A stretch of DNA of 64,000 nucleotides from Corynebacterium breve (GTDB taxonomy: Bacteria; Actinomycetota; Actinomycetes; Mycobacteriales; Mycobacteriaceae), in the NCBI RefSeq assembly GCF_030252165.1, contig NZ_CP126969.1, positions 1,612,001 to 1,676,000 on the forward strand, in the 5' to 3' direction. The notes under the pieces are model-generated. The model made no database searches, was not told the DNA's origin, and saw nothing but the letters and a program-made list of their open reading frames with translations. This document shows, one piece after another, positions 53,382 through 63,987 of the stretch (positions are counted from its first letter, which is position 1; every line of letters starts with the position of its first letter). Both the position numbers and the translations under genes were made by a program.

Positions 53382-54232
53382 TAGATTTCGCGGACTTCAA
53401 ACTGCAGGCGCGGGTTGGCGTATGCCTCTTGGGACTCGATGAGGAGGAGTTCTGGCGAATCAGCCTCGTAAGTTGCCTCGACTAGGTCAAACACTGATGA
53501 CGCGGTTTTCGCCAAAGCATCCGCCGCATCGCCGGAATTAATGTAATGCCCAGTAAACAAGGCCGCAGTAACGTCGCCGGAACCGTTGCGCTTGAAGGGA
53601 AGATAAGGCGTTTCGACAATCCACTTGCCCTTGTCGTCGACAACGAGCATTTCGACGGTTCCTGATTCTCGGTCGGGCCTCAAAACACTAGTGACCAGAA
53701 CGGTCGAAGGGCCCATCTCACGGGCTGCTTCCACGGCTTTGAGGGTCGAATCCAGATCAGTCGCCTCCATCCCAGTGAGGTAACCCAGCTCGAACTGATT
53801 GGGTGTGATGATGTCCGCCACTGGAACAACTTTGTCGCGCAGCAAAGGCGGAATGTTATCAGAAACGTGGCAGCCCGACTTTGCGTTGCCCATAACCGGA
53901 TCGCACGCGTACACCGCGTTTGGATTAGCAGCTTTAACTCGTGCAACAGCATCGATGATGACGTCCGCAATATCGTCGCCACCTTGGTAGCCGGACAAGA
54001 CAGCGTCCACTTCACCCAAAACTCCACGGTTCTCGATGCCTCGGATCACACTCGCAACGTCGGAAGCAGGAATCATAGGACCTCCCCAGTCGCCGTAGCC
54101 GGTGTGGTTTGAGAAGTTCACCGTATACACCGGCCATACCTCGTGGCCAATGCGCTGAAGAGGGAACACGGCTGCGGAGTTGCCAACATGACCGTAGGCA
54201 ACTGCGGACTGAATCGAGAGGATATTTTTCAT
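53381..54232 (-). CDS. pdxY: Pyridoxal/pyridoxamine kinase (intact copy)
   Basis: 283 residues of the ribokinase family. NILSIQSAVAYGHVGNSAAVFPLQ holds the substrate region; NFSNHTGYGDWGG follows; VYACDPVMGN and PNQFELGYLTG are typical; the catalytic Asp is in KRNGSGDVTAALF (GSGD). It phosphorylates pyridoxal or pyridoxamine in the salvage route to PLP. The start at 54232 follows AGAGGGC; an upstream start seven codons earlier is less likely. Residues 1-80 are similar to those of pdxY2, showing a tandem duplication. Confidence 0.92.
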   Translation of the reverse strand: MKNILSIQSAVAYGHVGNSAAVFPLQRIGHEVWPVYTVNFSNHTGYGDWGGPMIPASDVASVIRGIENRGVLGEVDAVLSGYQGGDDIADVIIDAVARVKAANPNAVYACDPVMGNAKSGCHVSDNIPPLLRDKVVPVADIITPNQFELGYLTGMEATDLDSTLKAVEAAREMGPSTVLVTSVLRPDRESGTVEMLVVDDKGKWIVETPYLPFKRNGSGDVTAALFTGHYINSGDAADALAKTASSVFDLVEATYEADSPELLLIESQEAYANPRLQFEVREI

Positions 54233-54280
54233 GCCCTCTATGATGCCCCTCACTGCTATACGGCTGCGAATCAGGGTGAG

Positions 54281-55615
54281 TTATTTCTCGCCCTGGTCGT
54301 CACCTTCCGACTCCGCAAGCGCTGGAACATCAACCAAGACGCTGCGTACCTTCATGCGGCCTCGGCGATCACGTCCGCCCTCCGCGGTGAAACGCACGCC
54401 CTCAATGTCCACGTGCGAGCCTGGAAGAGGGACTCGTCCAAGGCCGTAAGAGATAAGTCCTGCAACGGTGTCGACTTGGCCCACAGTGTCATCGTCGAAT
54501 TCGAGTTCGAAGCCTAAGTGATCGTCGAGGAACTCCACTAGATCCTCAAGGGAAAGGCGAGCCACTGCGCGGTACTGGCGAGGGGCGATTTCTTCGATCG
54601 GCGCAACCTCGCTCTCGTCGTATTCGTCGGTGATTTCGCCAACGATCTCTTCGAGAATGTCTTCCATGGTGACAAGGCCGGCGATGCCGCCGTATTCGTC
54701 GACAAGCAAAGCCATGTGTGTGTTATCACGCTGCATTTCATGCAAAAGCTCGTCGAGCGGCTTGGACTCCGGAACGAAAAACGGTGCGCGCACGATGTCG
54801 GCAACGGGCACACCACGTCCGCCGTCGGTGCGGTGGTAGGTTTCGGCGACGATGTCTTTAAGGTATGCGACACCAATGATGTCGTCGACGTTTTCGCCGA
54901 TGATCGGCACGCGCGAGTGCCCTGAGCGGATCATTAGGTTAGTCGCCTGACCAGCAGACTTGTCGGCTTCAAGCCAAATCATCTCGGGACGTGGCACCAT
55001 GACGTTCTTTGCGAATGTCGAGGCGAGGTCGAAGATGTTTTGGATCATGCGACGTTCGGTGACTTCGACGATGCCGTGTTCTTGCGCAATATCGACCATT
55101 TCGCGCAGCTCAACTTCCGTGGCATAAGGTCCGTCGCGGAAGCCGTGGCCAGGGCTGATGAGATTGCCAATCCAGATAAGCAGCTTCGAAAGAGGGCCCA
55201 TAATTCGATTGATCACCGCGAGCACTTGCGCAGAGTGCAGGGATACCGAATACGGATTGCGTTTGCCCACCGTGCGGGAAAACGTACCGACCACACCGAA
55301 CGTCAAGAGGGTCACTGCGGCGATCGCTGCAGTAATCGCCCAAGCATCCGAGCTGATGAGGTCCATCGTCATCATCGCGGCAAACACTGCAGCGGTTGCG
55401 TCAAGGATCGTTTTGATCATCACCAGCAGGTTGATGTGGTTTGCACGGTAATTTAGCACGCGAAGTAGGCCCGGCGCGCCTCGGACCTCGTCTTTGACCA
55501 TGTTCTCCACCCGCGCGCGCGAAATGGAGCTGACCGCCGCCTCAACCGTTCCCACCAGTCCAGAAAGCAGCATCGCCACGATCGCGACGATGCCATAGAG
55601 GGCCCATACCTCCAC
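54281..55615 (-). CDS. CNNM/CorC-type CBS-domain membrane protein (hemolysin family)
   Basis: 444 residues. The DUF21/CNNM transmembrane domain (helices near residues 5-30, 60-80, 92-112) is followed by tandem CBS domains (MVPRPEMIWLEADKSAGQ, HSRVPIIGENVDDIIGVAYLKDI, HMALLVDEYGGIAGLVTMEDILEEIVGEI) and a CorC_HlyC domain at the C-terminus. Relatives take part in magnesium efflux. It overlaps the ybeY stop as TAATG, the standard ybeY-CBS arrangement between phoH and era, but here era is 10.5 kb away. Confidence 0.92.
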   Translation of the reverse strand: MEVWALYGIVAIVAMLLSGLVGTVEAAVSSISRARVENMVKDEVRGAPGLLRVLNYRANHINLLVMIKTILDATAAVFAAMMTMDLISSDAWAITAAIAAVTLLTFGVVGTFSRTVGKRNPYSVSLHSAQVLAVINRIMGPLSKLLIWIGNLISPGHGFRDGPYATEVELREMVDIAQEHGIVEVTERRMIQNIFDLASTFAKNVMVPRPEMIWLEADKSAGQATNLMIRSGHSRVPIIGENVDDIIGVAYLKDIVAETYHRTDGGRGVPVADIVRAPFFVPESKPLDELLHEMQRDNTHMALLVDEYGGIAGLVTMEDILEEIVGEITDEYDESEVAPIEEIAPRQYRAVARLSLEDLVEFLDDHLGFELEFDDDTVGQVDTVAGLISYGLGRVPLPGSHVDIEGVRFTAEGGRDRRGRMKVRSVLVDVPALAESEGDDQGEK

Positions 55616-56193
55616 TAGTTCTCGCCCTCTTCTTGCTTAGCGACGAGCCCATCCAGTTCCACCCGATCCGCCGCCGAGGGGAACGCGTGCTTTCCCGCTG
55701 GCTTCGGCTGGTACTCGGTATCTCGGCCGGCGAGGTCGTCGTACCAGTCGGCGAGGATTTCGTTCTGCAGGGCGAACATCTCGCGTTCGTCGGCGGGCGT
55801 GGTGTGGTCGTATCCCAAAAGGTGCAGGCACCCGTGCACCGTCAGCAGCGCAAGTTCATGCCCGAGAGGGTGTCCCGCGGCGCGCGCCTGTTTGTCGTCG
55901 AATTCCGGGCAGAGAATGATGTCGCCGAGCATCGCGGGCCCTGGCGACGCGGCATCGGGCCGTCCGCCTCCCGGAGTCAGCTCGTCCATGGGGAAGCTCA
56001 TGACGTCGGTTGGTCCCTCGAGGTCCATCCAGCGCACATGCAAATCAGCCATCGTGTCGGTGTCAACCAGGGTAATGGTGACCTCGGTGTCTGGATGAAC
56101 GTCCATTGCCGAAAGCGCGTAGGAACAGACGTCGACAAGCATCTCTTCATTGATGCCGTCGTAGCCAGATTCGTTAAGTACTTCGATGCTCAT
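55615..56193 (-). CDS. ybeY: Endoribonuclease YbeY (rRNA maturation)
   Basis: 192 residues. The metal triad [19 protein letters not shown] gives HxxxHxxxxxH-type ligands, and [17 protein letters not shown] is conserved. YbeY acts in 16S 3'-end maturation and 70S quality control. The C-terminal 40 residues ([19 protein letters not shown]) extend past the usual end. The start overlaps the phoH stop as TAATG, and the stop overlaps the CBS gene. Confidence 0.95.
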   Translation of the reverse strand: MSIEVLNESGYDGINEEMLVDVCSYALSAMDVHPDTEVTITLVDTDTMADLHVRWMDLEGPTDVMSFPMDELTPGGGRPDAASPGPAMLGDIILCPEFDDKQARAAGHPLGHELALLTVHGCLHLLGYDHTTPADEREMFALQNEILADWYDDLAGRDTEYQPKPAGKHAFPSAADRVELDGLVAKQEEGEN

Positions 56194-57197
56194 TAGGATT
56201 CCTCATTTGTGCCCGCTTGAGGGGCTGTGTTTTTTGCCTCGTGCTTTGCATCGTAGACATCGTATGCATCCACGATGCGGCCAACGAGGGAGTGTCGAAC
56301 GACATCGCCCGATCCGAGTTCCGCGAAATGGATGTCCTCCACTCCGCTGAGAATGCGCCGTACCAGGCGCAAGCCCGAGATTTGGCCGCGCGGCAAGTCC
56401 ACCTGGGAGATGTCACCCGTGACGACCATTTTTGTGCCAAATCCAAGGCGGGTCAAAAACATTTTCATCTGCGCCGGGGTGGTGTTCTGTGCCTCGTCGA
56501 GGATCACAAAGGCGTCGTTGAGGGTGCGTCCGCGCATGTACGCCAGGGGTGCCACTTCGATGATGCCGGCCTCCATGAGTTTCGGAATCATCTCGGGGTC
56601 GAGCATGTCGCGCAGGGCGTCGTAAAGGGGGCGTAAATAGGGGTCAATTTTATCGTTCAGGGTGCCGGGCAAAAATCCCAGCTTCTCCCCCGCTTCGACA
56701 GCTGGACGGGTCAAAACGATGCGCTTGACCTGCTTAGACTGTAGCGCCTGCACGGCTTTTGCCACGGCGAGGTAGGTCTTGCCCGAACCAGCCGGGCCGA
56801 TTCCGAAGACGATGGTGTTTTCGTCGATTGCGTCGACATAGGTCTTCTGACCCGCGGTTTTCGGGCGGATCACTTTGCCCCTGCGCGAAACAATCTCCGC
56901 ACCGAGCATGTCCGCAACCGAATCCGGATTATCAGTCTCCATGATATTCACCGCGTGCGTGACAGCATCAGGGGAGATAACCACACCTCGACGCGCCATG
57001 GATTCCAACTCCGCTAACACTCGCGCCGCGCGAGCCACCGCATGTGATGGCCCGCGCAGGGACACCCCGGTTCCTCGGGCGAAAAGGTCGACCCCGACGA
57101 GGTTGCCGAGCACTTTCAGATTCTCGTCGTTAATCCCGAACACCGACTGCTCGTAGGCAGAATCCAGCTGAACTGCATGCGACATTACCTCTGTCAT
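56193..57197 (-). CDS. phoH: PhoH-like ATPase
   Basis: 334 residues. Walker [17 protein letters not shown] and Walker [12 protein letters not shown] define a PhoH-type P-loop domain; [18 protein letters not shown] follows. The N-terminal 80 residues hold a small KH-like region. Function is linked to RNA and phosphate response in some bacteria. A TAGGCT box (57205-57210) ends 7 nt before the ATG, so there is probably a leaderless promoter inside the end of rsmE in addition to readthrough. Confidence 0.93.
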   Translation of the reverse strand: MTEVMSHAVQLDSAYEQSVFGINDENLKVLGNLVGVDLFARGTGVSLRGPSHAVARAARVLAELESMARRGVVISPDAVTHAVNIMETDNPDSVADMLGAEIVSRRGKVIRPKTAGQKTYVDAIDENTIVFGIGPAGSGKTYLAVAKAVQALQSKQVKRIVLTRPAVEAGEKLGFLPGTLNDKIDPYLRPLYDALRDMLDPEMIPKLMEAGIIEVAPLAYMRGRTLNDAFVILDEAQNTTPAQMKMFLTRLGFGTKMVVTGDISQVDLPRGQISGLRLVRRILSGVEDIHFAELGSGDVVRHSLVGRIVDAYDVYDAKHEAKNTAPQAGTNEES

Positions 57198-57207
57198 GCG
57201 TCACAGC

Positions 57208-57912
57208 CTACCAGCGGGTTGTCAACGCACCGATGGCAGCAAGCCCCACCGCAGCCGCCGTCGCCGTGCGCAACACCTCAGGCCCCAGCTTGACGCTTGT
57301 GGCCCCTAATAACTCCAGCTCATCAGCACCGATGCCACCTTCAGGGCCCACAATGAGGAAGACATGATCGGCGAAAATGATGTCTTTGAGGGAGCGTTCA
57401 GCATCTTCGTGCAAAACGAGCGCTTGCTTGTCGACGATCGCCTCGCGCAGCTGGTTTGTCGTTACCGGGTCGTGGATCGCGGGGACGAATGCGCGGCGCG
57501 ACTGTTTGGCAGCTTCACGGGCCGTGGCCTGCCATTTCTCGACATTCTTGGCCACTCTTGGCCCCTGCCAGCGCGCAATCGTGCGATGCGAGATCCACGG
57601 GATGATGTCGTCGGCCCCAGCTTGGGTGGCAAGATCAACGGCCAGCTCAGACCGTTCGGACTTTGGGATCGCCTGGACGATCGTGACCCGCGGAGAGGGC
57701 CGATTTTCAATGCCGTGCTCTACGATGTCGCCGGTGAGCATATCCTTGCCGGTGGTGGCGGTGACGTGCAAGCGTGCCCAGCTACCGTGGCCGTCGACGA
57801 GCATAACTTCTTCGCCTGGCTGGATGCGTTTGACGGTGACTGCGTGGCGCCCCTCTGCACCTGCAAGTTGGCCGGAGAGGGGCGATTCTGTGATGAAGTA
57901 CGGCAGCGACAT
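57208..57912 (-). CDS. rsmE: 16S rRNA (uracil-1498-N3)-methyltransferase
   Basis: 234 residues. SPOUT fold with the C-terminal knot FLIVGPEGGIGADELELL and LGPEVLRTATAAAVGLAAI binding S-adenosylmethionine. An N-terminal PUA-like domain comes first (ITESPLSGQLAGAEGRHAVTVKRIQPGEE). The start is 3 bp after the dnaJ stop, so it is part of the dnaJ operon, as in most actinobacteria. Confidence 0.95.
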   Translation of the reverse strand: MSLPYFITESPLSGQLAGAEGRHAVTVKRIQPGEEVMLVDGHGSWARLHVTATTGKDMLTGDIVEHGIENRPSPRVTIVQAIPKSERSELAVDLATQAGADDIIPWISHRTIARWQGPRVAKNVEKWQATAREAAKQSRRAFVPAIHDPVTTNQLREAIVDKQALVLHEDAERSLKDIIFADHVFLIVGPEGGIGADELELLGATSVKLGPEVLRTATAAAVGLAAIGALTTRW

Positions 57913-57915
57913 GTT

Positions 57916-59049
57916 TTAGCGCTTAAAACGGTCGCGGATGCGGCTGAAGAAGTTTCCGTCGCCTTGGTCCGTTTCGATCTCGGTGATGTCGTTGTCTCGC
58001 GCGGTGCGGAGCTTCTCTAGGGCTTCGCGGGACTTATCATCAAGGTCGGTTGGGACGGTGACTTGCACGTGGGCGATCAAATTGCCACGACCTTCTGCGC
58101 GCAGGTGTGGCATGCCTTCGCCTTCGAGGACGATTTGCTCGTTGGGCTGGGTGCCTGCGGGGACATTGATGGTGAAGTCCTTGCCGGCTAGGTCAGTGCC
58201 ATCGATGTCCACGCCGAGGGCGGCATCGAGCATCGGCACGCGGAGCTTCATGTGGAGGTTGTCGCCTTCGCGGTAGTAGGTGTTGTGGCGCTGGGTCGTC
58301 ACCTCGACGTAAAGGTCGCCGGCCGGCCCACCGCCGTGGCCGACTTCGCCTTGTCCCGCCATGCGGATGCGCATGCCGTCAGAGATGCCAGCCGGCACGG
58401 TGACGGTCAGGTCGCGGCGTGCACGCATCCGGCCCTCACCACCACACTTCTTGCACGGATCGGGGATAATTTCGCCGAAGCCCTGGCATTTTGGACAGTC
58501 CATGGTGGTCATGACATTGCCAAGGAAGGAACGCTGCACTTCTTGGACCTGGCCTGCTCCCTGGCAGTGGTCACAGGTGACGGGCGCCGCCTTGGATTCG
58601 GAGCCGGTTCCTTGGCAGGAGTCGCAGACCACCGCGGTGTCTACGGTGACGGATTTCTTCACGCCAGCGAATGCTTCTTCGAGGCTAATGGTGGTGCGCA
58701 ATAGTGCATCAGCACCAGGCTGGACACGGGAGCGCGGGCCACGCGCGCCGCCACCTGCGCCGCCGAAGAAGGCCTCGAAGATGTCGCCGAAGCCGCCGAA
58801 ACCGCCGGCGCCTCCAGGCATTCCGCCCCCTTGTTCCATTGGGTCGCCGCCCATGTCGACGATGCGTCGCTTCTCAGGGTCGGTGAGCACTTCTTGTGCT
58901 ACGGAAGCTTCGCGAAATTTCTCCGCGGCTTCCTCGCTTGGATTCACGTCTGGGTGGTACTTACGCGCGAGTCGTCGATAAGCCTTCTTAATCTCGGCAT
59001 CGGAGGCGTTCTTGTCCACCCCGAGAATCCCGTAGTAGTCACGAGCCAC
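57916..59049 (-). CDS. dnaJ: Molecular chaperone DnaJ
   Basis: 377 residues. J domain with HPD in [13 protein letters not shown] (residues about 30-40), a Gly/Phe-rich linker ([16 protein letters not shown]), four CxxCxGxG zinc repeats ([32 protein letters not shown]) and the C-terminal substrate domain ([18 protein letters not shown]). It stimulates DnaK. This is the second dnaJ of the actinobacterial type, linked to hrcA rather than dnaK. A possible hrcA-dnaJ operon is suggested by the same strand and 30 bp gap. Confidence 0.96.
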   Translation of the reverse strand: MARDYYGILGVDKNASDAEIKKAYRRLARKYHPDVNPSEEAAEKFREASVAQEVLTDPEKRRIVDMGGDPMEQGGGMPGGAGGFGGFGDIFEAFFGGAGGGARGPRSRVQPGADALLRTTISLEEAFAGVKKSVTVDTAVVCDSCQGTGSESKAAPVTCDHCQGAGQVQEVQRSFLGNVMTTMDCPKCQGFGEIIPDPCKKCGGEGRMRARRDLTVTVPAGISDGMRIRMAGQGEVGHGGGPAGDLYVEVTTQRHNTYYREGDNLHMKLRVPMLDAALGVDIDGTDLAGKDFTINVPAGTQPNEQIVLEGEGMPHLRAEGRGNLIAHVQVTVPTDLDDKSREALEKLRTARDNDITEIETDQGDGNFFSRIRDRFKR

Positions 59050-59079
59050 AGTTATAAATCCTTCTATCTAATAAGTTTG

Positions 59080-60096
59080 TTATTCGCCTGCAAGGACGCG
59101 GCTGATGTAGCGCGCCACGGCGGCAACCTTTTGAATGGTACCGGGGTAGTCCATGTATGTGGGACCGAGCACCCCAAGGCCGCCGAGAGTTTCCCCGTCG
59201 GAGCCATACCCGGCCGTCACCACTGAGGCGCGGTGCAGCTCGATTTCTTCGTTTTCTTCACCGATGCGCACACTCACGCCACCGAGCTCCGGCACGTTGG
59301 CCAGCAATTTCAGCACGACGACTTGTTCTTCCAGCGCGTCGATGACCTCATGCAGCGAGCGCGGCAGATGGGTGAGGTTTGCGGCACCCGCGATGATGAG
59401 CCTGTCGGTGGGTTTTTCCACCAGCGTCTCAATCAGCACGGTCGCCGCCCGCATCACGTGGTCGGCGATTTCTACGGGCGCAGCCACGGCAAGCTCGGCG
59501 AGCGAGGCCGAAGCGTCGGTGAGCGTTTTGCCAAAGAGCGCGCCGTTGAGCAGGTCGCGTAGGGCAAACACGCCGGCATCGTCGATCGGTCGTGCGAGCT
59601 CCACGTTGCGTTGATCAACGCGCCCGTTGTCGGTGATCAGCACTAGTAGCAGCCTGTGCGGGGAGAGCGCCACCACCTCACAGTGCTTCACGCGAGACAC
59701 GGTGAGGGTCGGCAATTGAACCACCGCGGCTTGGCGCGTGATTTGCGCGAGCAGCTGCGCCGAACGCCGCAAAACGTCCTCTAGGTCAACGCCACCTTCG
59801 ATGAAATCGATGATCGCCCGGCGTTCCACCGCGGATAGCGGCTTGATGTCGTGCAAACTATCTACAAACGCTCGGTAGCCTTTTTCGGTGGGCATCCGCC
59901 CGGACGATGCGTGTTGCTGCTGGATGAACCCTTCTTCTTCCAGCACCGCCATGTCGTTGCGGATGGTCGCCGACGACACTTTAAGGTTATGCCGATCGAC
60001 CAGCGCTTTCGAGCCGACGGGTTCTTGAAGGGCAATGAAGTCAGCCACGATCGCACGCAAGACCGCTTGGCGTCTTTTTTCGGTCGCACTGGCCAT
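59080..60096 (-). CDS. hrcA: Heat-inducible repressor HrcA
   Basis: 338 residues. The N-terminal winged helix ([50 protein letters not shown] region) binds CIRCE, and the ligand-like C-terminal domain holds [10 protein letters not shown] and VRIGEENE. It represses chaperone genes in the absence of stress. The ATG at 60096 is favoured, as AAGGAG is 10 nt upstream; an in-frame GTG three codons earlier is too near. A CIRCE element covers the ribosome site, so it is self-regulated. Confidence 0.95.
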   Translation of the reverse strand: MASATEKRRQAVLRAIVADFIALQEPVGSKALVDRHNLKVSSATIRNDMAVLEEEGFIQQQHASSGRMPTEKGYRAFVDSLHDIKPLSAVERRAIIDFIEGGVDLEDVLRRSAQLLAQITRQAAVVQLPTLTVSRVKHCEVVALSPHRLLLVLITDNGRVDQRNVELARPIDDAGVFALRDLLNGALFGKTLTDASASLAELAVAAPVEIADHVMRAATVLIETLVEKPTDRLIIAGAANLTHLPRSLHEVIDALEEQVVVLKLLANVPELGGVSVRIGEENEEIELHRASVVTAGYGSDGETLGGLGVLGPTYMDYPGTIQKVAAVARYISRVLAGE

Positions 60097-60098
60097 AT

Positions 60099-60125
60099 CT
60101 GGCACTCTCCTTCCCTGACTGCTAA
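60099..60125 (-). promoter_or_regulatory. CIRCE operator of hrcA
   Basis: On the minus strand TTAGCAGTC, 9 bp, GAGTGCCAG. The consensus is TTAGCACTC-N9-GAGTGCTAA, so 8 of 9 and 7 of 9 positions match. It lies directly before the hrcA start and overlaps the AAGGAG ribosome site. Confidence 0.88.
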
Positions 60126-60143
60126 CCCTACTGTAATCCTCGA

Positions 60144-61250
60144 TTACTCAGCTGCCAAGATATCGGTGATGATGCCGTCGGCAAGCAGCCTGCCGTGATT
60201 GGTCACACGCACACGCTTATCGACGACCACCCTGCCCGCTTCCTCGTGTAACGCCAAGACGGACTCAGCGCCGGGGCCTATCCACTCGCGCGGGATTCCT
60301 TCCTTCAGACGCAGGCCCAGCATGATCTTTTCCATGTGCTCGTCGGCTTCGGTGAGCTGCTCACGGTCTTGGATCGGGAGCTCGCCTGCAGCAAGCATCT
60401 CGTTGTATTTCTCGGGCCGCTTAACGTTATAAAAGCGCTCGTTACCCACGTAACTGTGCGCGCCAGGACCTGCTCCCCACCAGCGACCCCCGCGCCAGTA
60501 GATCAGGTTGTGCTGGCATTCTCCGCCGGCCTTGGCCCAGTTGGATACCTCGTACCACCCGAAACCTGCGTCCTCCAAGGTAGAGGAAATGATGTTGTAT
60601 CGGTCCGCGTAAGTGTCTTCGCTTGGAGCCGGCAACTCACCCCGACGGACCTTGCGTGCCATGGCGGTTCCGTCTTCGACAATCAGACTGTAGGCACTGA
60701 CGTGGTCCACGTCGGCGGAAAGAATATGGTCCAGGGTGCGGCGCACGTCGTCGTCGGTTTCGGTGGGCGTGCCGTAGATCATGTCTAGGTTGACGTGCTC
60801 AAAACCTGCGCGCTTGGCTTCTTTCGCAGCCTCCACCGCACGACCAGGCGTGTGCGTCCGATCAAGCACCTTCAAGATCGGCGTAGAGGCAGACTGCATG
60901 CCCAGGCTCACGCGGGTAAAGCCGGCCTCGCGGATGCCTGCGAAAAATTCTGGGCTTGTCGATTCTGGATTTGACTCCGTGGTCACTTCCGCGTCGGAAG
61001 CCAATCCAAAAGACTCCCTCACTGCGGTCAAAATGCGGGCGAGGCCTTCGTCGCCAAGCAAGCTCGGCGTGCCGCCACCGATGAACACGGTGTCAGCAAC
61101 AGGTCCTTCGGCTAGTGCCAACTCGCGCTCAAGACTGTCTAGGTACTGGCCGTAGGAGGAATCAACCTCAGTGGGCGTGTAGGTGTTGAAGTCACAGTAG
61201 CCGCAGCGGGTCGCACAAAATGGGACGTGAATGTAGACGCCGAAAGCCAT
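60144..61250 (-). CDS. hemW: Radical SAM haem chaperone HemW
   Basis: 368 residues. The [4Fe-4S] motif CATRCGYC is near residue 12; [10 protein letters not shown] is the SAM-binding [13 protein letters not shown] and [12 protein letters not shown] follow; the C-terminal HNLIYWRGG with the HemW-type HNxxYW is present. It lacks the extra N-terminal Cys of true coproporphyrinogen dehydrogenase HemN, so HemW, a haem-trafficking protein, is preferred. It lies 47 bp upstream of the hrcA start on the same strand. Confidence 0.9.
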   Translation of the reverse strand: MAFGVYIHVPFCATRCGYCDFNTYTPTEVDSSYGQYLDSLERELALAEGPVADTVFIGGGTPSLLGDEGLARILTAVRESFGLASDAEVTTESNPESTSPEFFAGIREAGFTRVSLGMQSASTPILKVLDRTHTPGRAVEAAKEAKRAGFEHVNLDMIYGTPTETDDDVRRTLDHILSADVDHVSAYSLIVEDGTAMARKVRRGELPAPSEDTYADRYNIISSTLEDAGFGWYEVSNWAKAGGECQHNLIYWRGGRWWGAGPGAHSYVGNERFYNVKRPEKYNEMLAAGELPIQDREQLTEADEHMEKIMLGLRLKEGIPREWIGPGAESVLALHEEAGRVVVDKRVRVTNHGRLLADGIITDILAAE

Positions 61251-61253
61251 AGA

Positions 61254-61925
61254 TTAAGCCCCGCGCAGCGAACGCTTCGCAGCCACCTTGGCCACGATCG
61301 CGTCGATGCGAGCACGTTCCTCCAAAAACGCCGGCGGGTTGGAGCCACGCATGGTGCGCGCGAATGCCGGATGGTCGTGCACCACGGTTTCGATCCAACC
61401 AGTCACGGCGACTCGAACGATGTCGCCGATCCGGGCGTAAAGGTGAGGCAGGGACACGACGCCGAGCTCGCGAGCGACCATGTCGGTTTGCTCAAGCACA
61501 AACTCGACAATTTCGCTTAAGTGCTGGGTGACCAAGTCTGTACGAGAAATCAAGCTGGTCTGCATGTCGTCGACGCGCAAAAGAGCGCCGCTGACTGGGA
61601 AAAGCTCTTCGAGGCCTCGCGCATCAAGCAGCTCCGGCTCGGGGACCTTTTCCTCATCCGAGGCAGATGCTGAGAGCACGCCTGCCCGCACGCCGGAGGT
61701 CAGTGCCTGGCGCAGGCCGATGAGCTCGCCGATGATAGCGCGGGCATCCACGCGGGCGTCCTCGATGATTTCGTTGAATTCCGCCAGGCAGTCCTCGGTA
61801 AGTTCCCCGTCATAATCGGCGATTGCTTCCGCGAGGTGCTCGATGTATTCGGCCACCTCATCGCCGATGTTGTAGATCTCTTGGGTCAGTTCACGGTGGC
61901 GCAACGTAGCCGCGATTTTTTGCAC
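61254..61925 (-). CDS. Conserved hypothetical protein
   Basis: About 223 residues, almost entirely helical and acidic (EYIEHLAEAIADYDGELTE, EFNEIIEDARVDARAIIGEL, DLVTQHLSEIVEFVLEQTDM). No known domain recognised. The start is put at the GTG at 61925, with AAGGGGG 5 nt upstream; an in-frame TTG five codons earlier lies before that site. It ends 3 bp before hemW begins, so the two are probably coexpressed. A conserved gene at this place is what I recall from other corynebacteria. Confidence 0.75.
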   Translation of the reverse strand: MQKIAATLRHRELTQEIYNIGDEVAEYIEHLAEAIADYDGELTEDCLAEFNEIIEDARVDARAIIGELIGLRQALTSGVRAGVLSASASDEEKVPEPELLDARGLEELFPVSGALLRVDDMQTSLISRTDLVTQHLSEIVEFVLEQTDMVARELGVVSLPHLYARIGDIVRVAVTGWIETVVHDHPAFARTMRGSNPPAFLEERARIDAIVAKVAAKRSLRGA

Positions 61926-62030
61926 CGAGACCCCCTTCAAATGGATTCAAGTAAAGCTTGAGAGTTTGACTTCCGCAATAGGACTCTATTGCACTCAAGT
62001 GTGAAAATCCGGACGGCGCGCCGGAGATTC

Positions 62031-63869
62031 TTATCGCTTGTACAGCTTGTCGATATCTTCGGCGAAGCGCTGGAACACAACATTGCGCTTGACCTTGAGC
62101 GTTGGGGTCAGCTCATTGTCTTCCTCGGACAAATCACGGTCTAGGATCCGGAACTTCTTGATCTGCTCGGCGTGGCTCACGGTGGCGTTGGCCATATTCA
62201 CCGCGTCTTGAACTTCCGCACGCAAGGCGATGTCCTCGGCCAAATCGCGGACCTGCTTGTTCTCAGGGATATTGCGATCGGCCTTCCAGCGCGCCAGCTC
62301 GTCCGAGTCGAGGGTAACCAAGACCCCCACGAACGGCTTGCCGTCGCCGACGACCAGCGCCTGCGAAATCAACGGAGCCTGGCGGATGATCTCCTCCATC
62401 GGCTGCGGCGAGATGTTTTTGCCGCCCGCGGTGACGATGAGATCCTTCTTGCGTCCCGTTATTGTGATGAAGCCGTTGTCGTCGATCTCACCCAGGTCGC
62501 CGGTGTTAAACCAACCATCTACCAGCGATTCCTTGGTTGCTTCGTCGTTGTTCAAGTAGCCGGTAAATACGCCGGCACCCTTGATCAGGATTTCGCCGTC
62601 GTCGTTGACCATCGCCGAGTATCCGCCCACAGGCTTGCCGACAGAGCCGATTTTGGTCTCTTCCCCAAAGTTCACAGCGGCAGCGGCGGTGGTTTCTGTC
62701 AGACCATAGCCCTCGTACGCCGGCACGCCCATTCCTCGGTAGAAGTGCCCAAGCTCGGGGCTCATCGCCGAGCCACCGGTAATGCAAAAGTCCACTTGGC
62801 CGCCAAGCGCATCCTTGATCTTGCTGTAGACGAGCTTTTCAAACAGATTGCGCTGCACCTCGAGCTTGCGAGAAGGGCCGGCCTCGGTGTCCAGTGCCTT
62901 GGAATATTCGATCGCTACTTTCTCTGCACGACGGAAGAGTCCAGCCTTGATCGCGCTGCCATCAGCCGCCTTGTTGTAGGCAGCGTTGCGCACTTTTTCA
63001 AACACGCGCGGAACACCCAGCACAAGGTGCGGTCGCGTGCGCTGCAGCTCCATCGTGAGAGTGCCCGGATCATTCCAGTGCGACTGGGTGCCACCAGCGA
63101 TGGTCACGGCGAGGGAGACCGCACGCGCCAGGACGTGAGCCATCGGCAGGTACGTCACCATGCGCATGCCGGGACGTGCAATCGCACCAATCGGGTGAGT
63201 CTGCAGACCGCGAATCTGGTGGATCCAGTTCTTGTGCGTCAAGATGCAGCCCTTTGGCTTGCCCGTGGTACCTGAGGTGTACACCAGCGAACCAAGATCA
63301 TCCTGCTTCACATTGCGGATGCGCTCATCCACCGCTTCGTCGGTAATGTTGCGCCCCTCAAACTTCAGGGTGTCGATCGCAGACGCATTCAATTCCAGTA
63401 CGCGGCGCAGCTTGGTTGGCGAGCCGATGATGCGCGGTGAGCCTTCGTCGTCAAGCACGAGGTTGGTCATGAGATCGGTGTGCTCGCGTGATTCGGTGAT
63501 CGCCAGGACGGCGCCGGAGTCTTCGATAATCCACTGCACCTGGCTGCCTGACGACGATGGGTAAATCGGTACGACAGCGCCGCCGGCCGCCCAAATCGCA
63601 TAGTCCAAAAGGCTCCACTCATAGCGGGGGGTAGAAAGCAGTGCTACGCGGTCGCCAGGCTCTACCCCGGCGTTGATCAGGCCTTTGGCTACTTCATAGA
63701 TCTCGTCGAGGAATTCGCCCGCGGTGACGTTGACCCACTCATAGTTGTGGGGGCGGGTAAATAGAACCAGATGAGGGTTGGCCCGGCACAGTCCGATCAG
63801 TGCGCTGAGGCACGTTTCTGTGGGCGCCACCGTGAAATCGGCGGGTGTTTCGAAGAACGCTTGAGACAT
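62031..63869 (-). CDS. fadD15: Long-chain fatty-acid--CoA ligase
   Basis: 612 residues of the AMP-forming acyl-CoA synthetase family. P-loop YTSGTTGKPKGC (residues about 190-201), motif YEGYGLTETTAAA, adenylate site GWFNTGDLGEI, and the hinge GRKKDLIVTAGGKNISP. It activates long-chain fatty acids for degradation or lipid synthesis. The length and sequence match the AMP-dependent FadD15 type of actinobacteria. A GAAAGG ribosome site precedes the ATG. The gene name rests on synteny and is less certain than the function. Confidence 0.9.
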   Translation of the reverse strand: MSQAFFETPADFTVAPTETCLSALIGLCRANPHLVLFTRPHNYEWVNVTAGEFLDEIYEVAKGLINAGVEPGDRVALLSTPRYEWSLLDYAIWAAGGAVVPIYPSSSGSQVQWIIEDSGAVLAITESREHTDLMTNLVLDDEGSPRIIGSPTKLRRVLELNASAIDTLKFEGRNITDEAVDERIRNVKQDDLGSLVYTSGTTGKPKGCILTHKNWIHQIRGLQTHPIGAIARPGMRMVTYLPMAHVLARAVSLAVTIAGGTQSHWNDPGTLTMELQRTRPHLVLGVPRVFEKVRNAAYNKAADGSAIKAGLFRRAEKVAIEYSKALDTEAGPSRKLEVQRNLFEKLVYSKIKDALGGQVDFCITGGSAMSPELGHFYRGMGVPAYEGYGLTETTAAAAVNFGEETKIGSVGKPVGGYSAMVNDDGEILIKGAGVFTGYLNNDEATKESLVDGWFNTGDLGEIDDNGFITITGRKKDLIVTAGGKNISPQPMEEIIRQAPLISQALVVGDGKPFVGVLVTLDSDELARWKADRNIPENKQVRDLAEDIALRAEVQDAVNMANATVSHAEQIKKFRILDRDLSEEDNELTPTLKVKRNVVFQRFAEDIDKLYKR

Positions 63870-63987
63870 GGCCGGGGCCTTTCTGGATTTTGTACGGGTT
63901 CTAGTTGTTCTACCCTACCTTCGCCCGTCGGCTTATCGGTAGAAAGACGGCGCGAGCCGGTTTTCTTTGGCAAGATGGTGCTTTGTG

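Noticed and set aside
62172..63275. 367-codon plus-strand frame opposite fadD15
   Set aside because: Antisense shadow of the acyl-CoA ligase, His/Arg/Val-rich with no domain.
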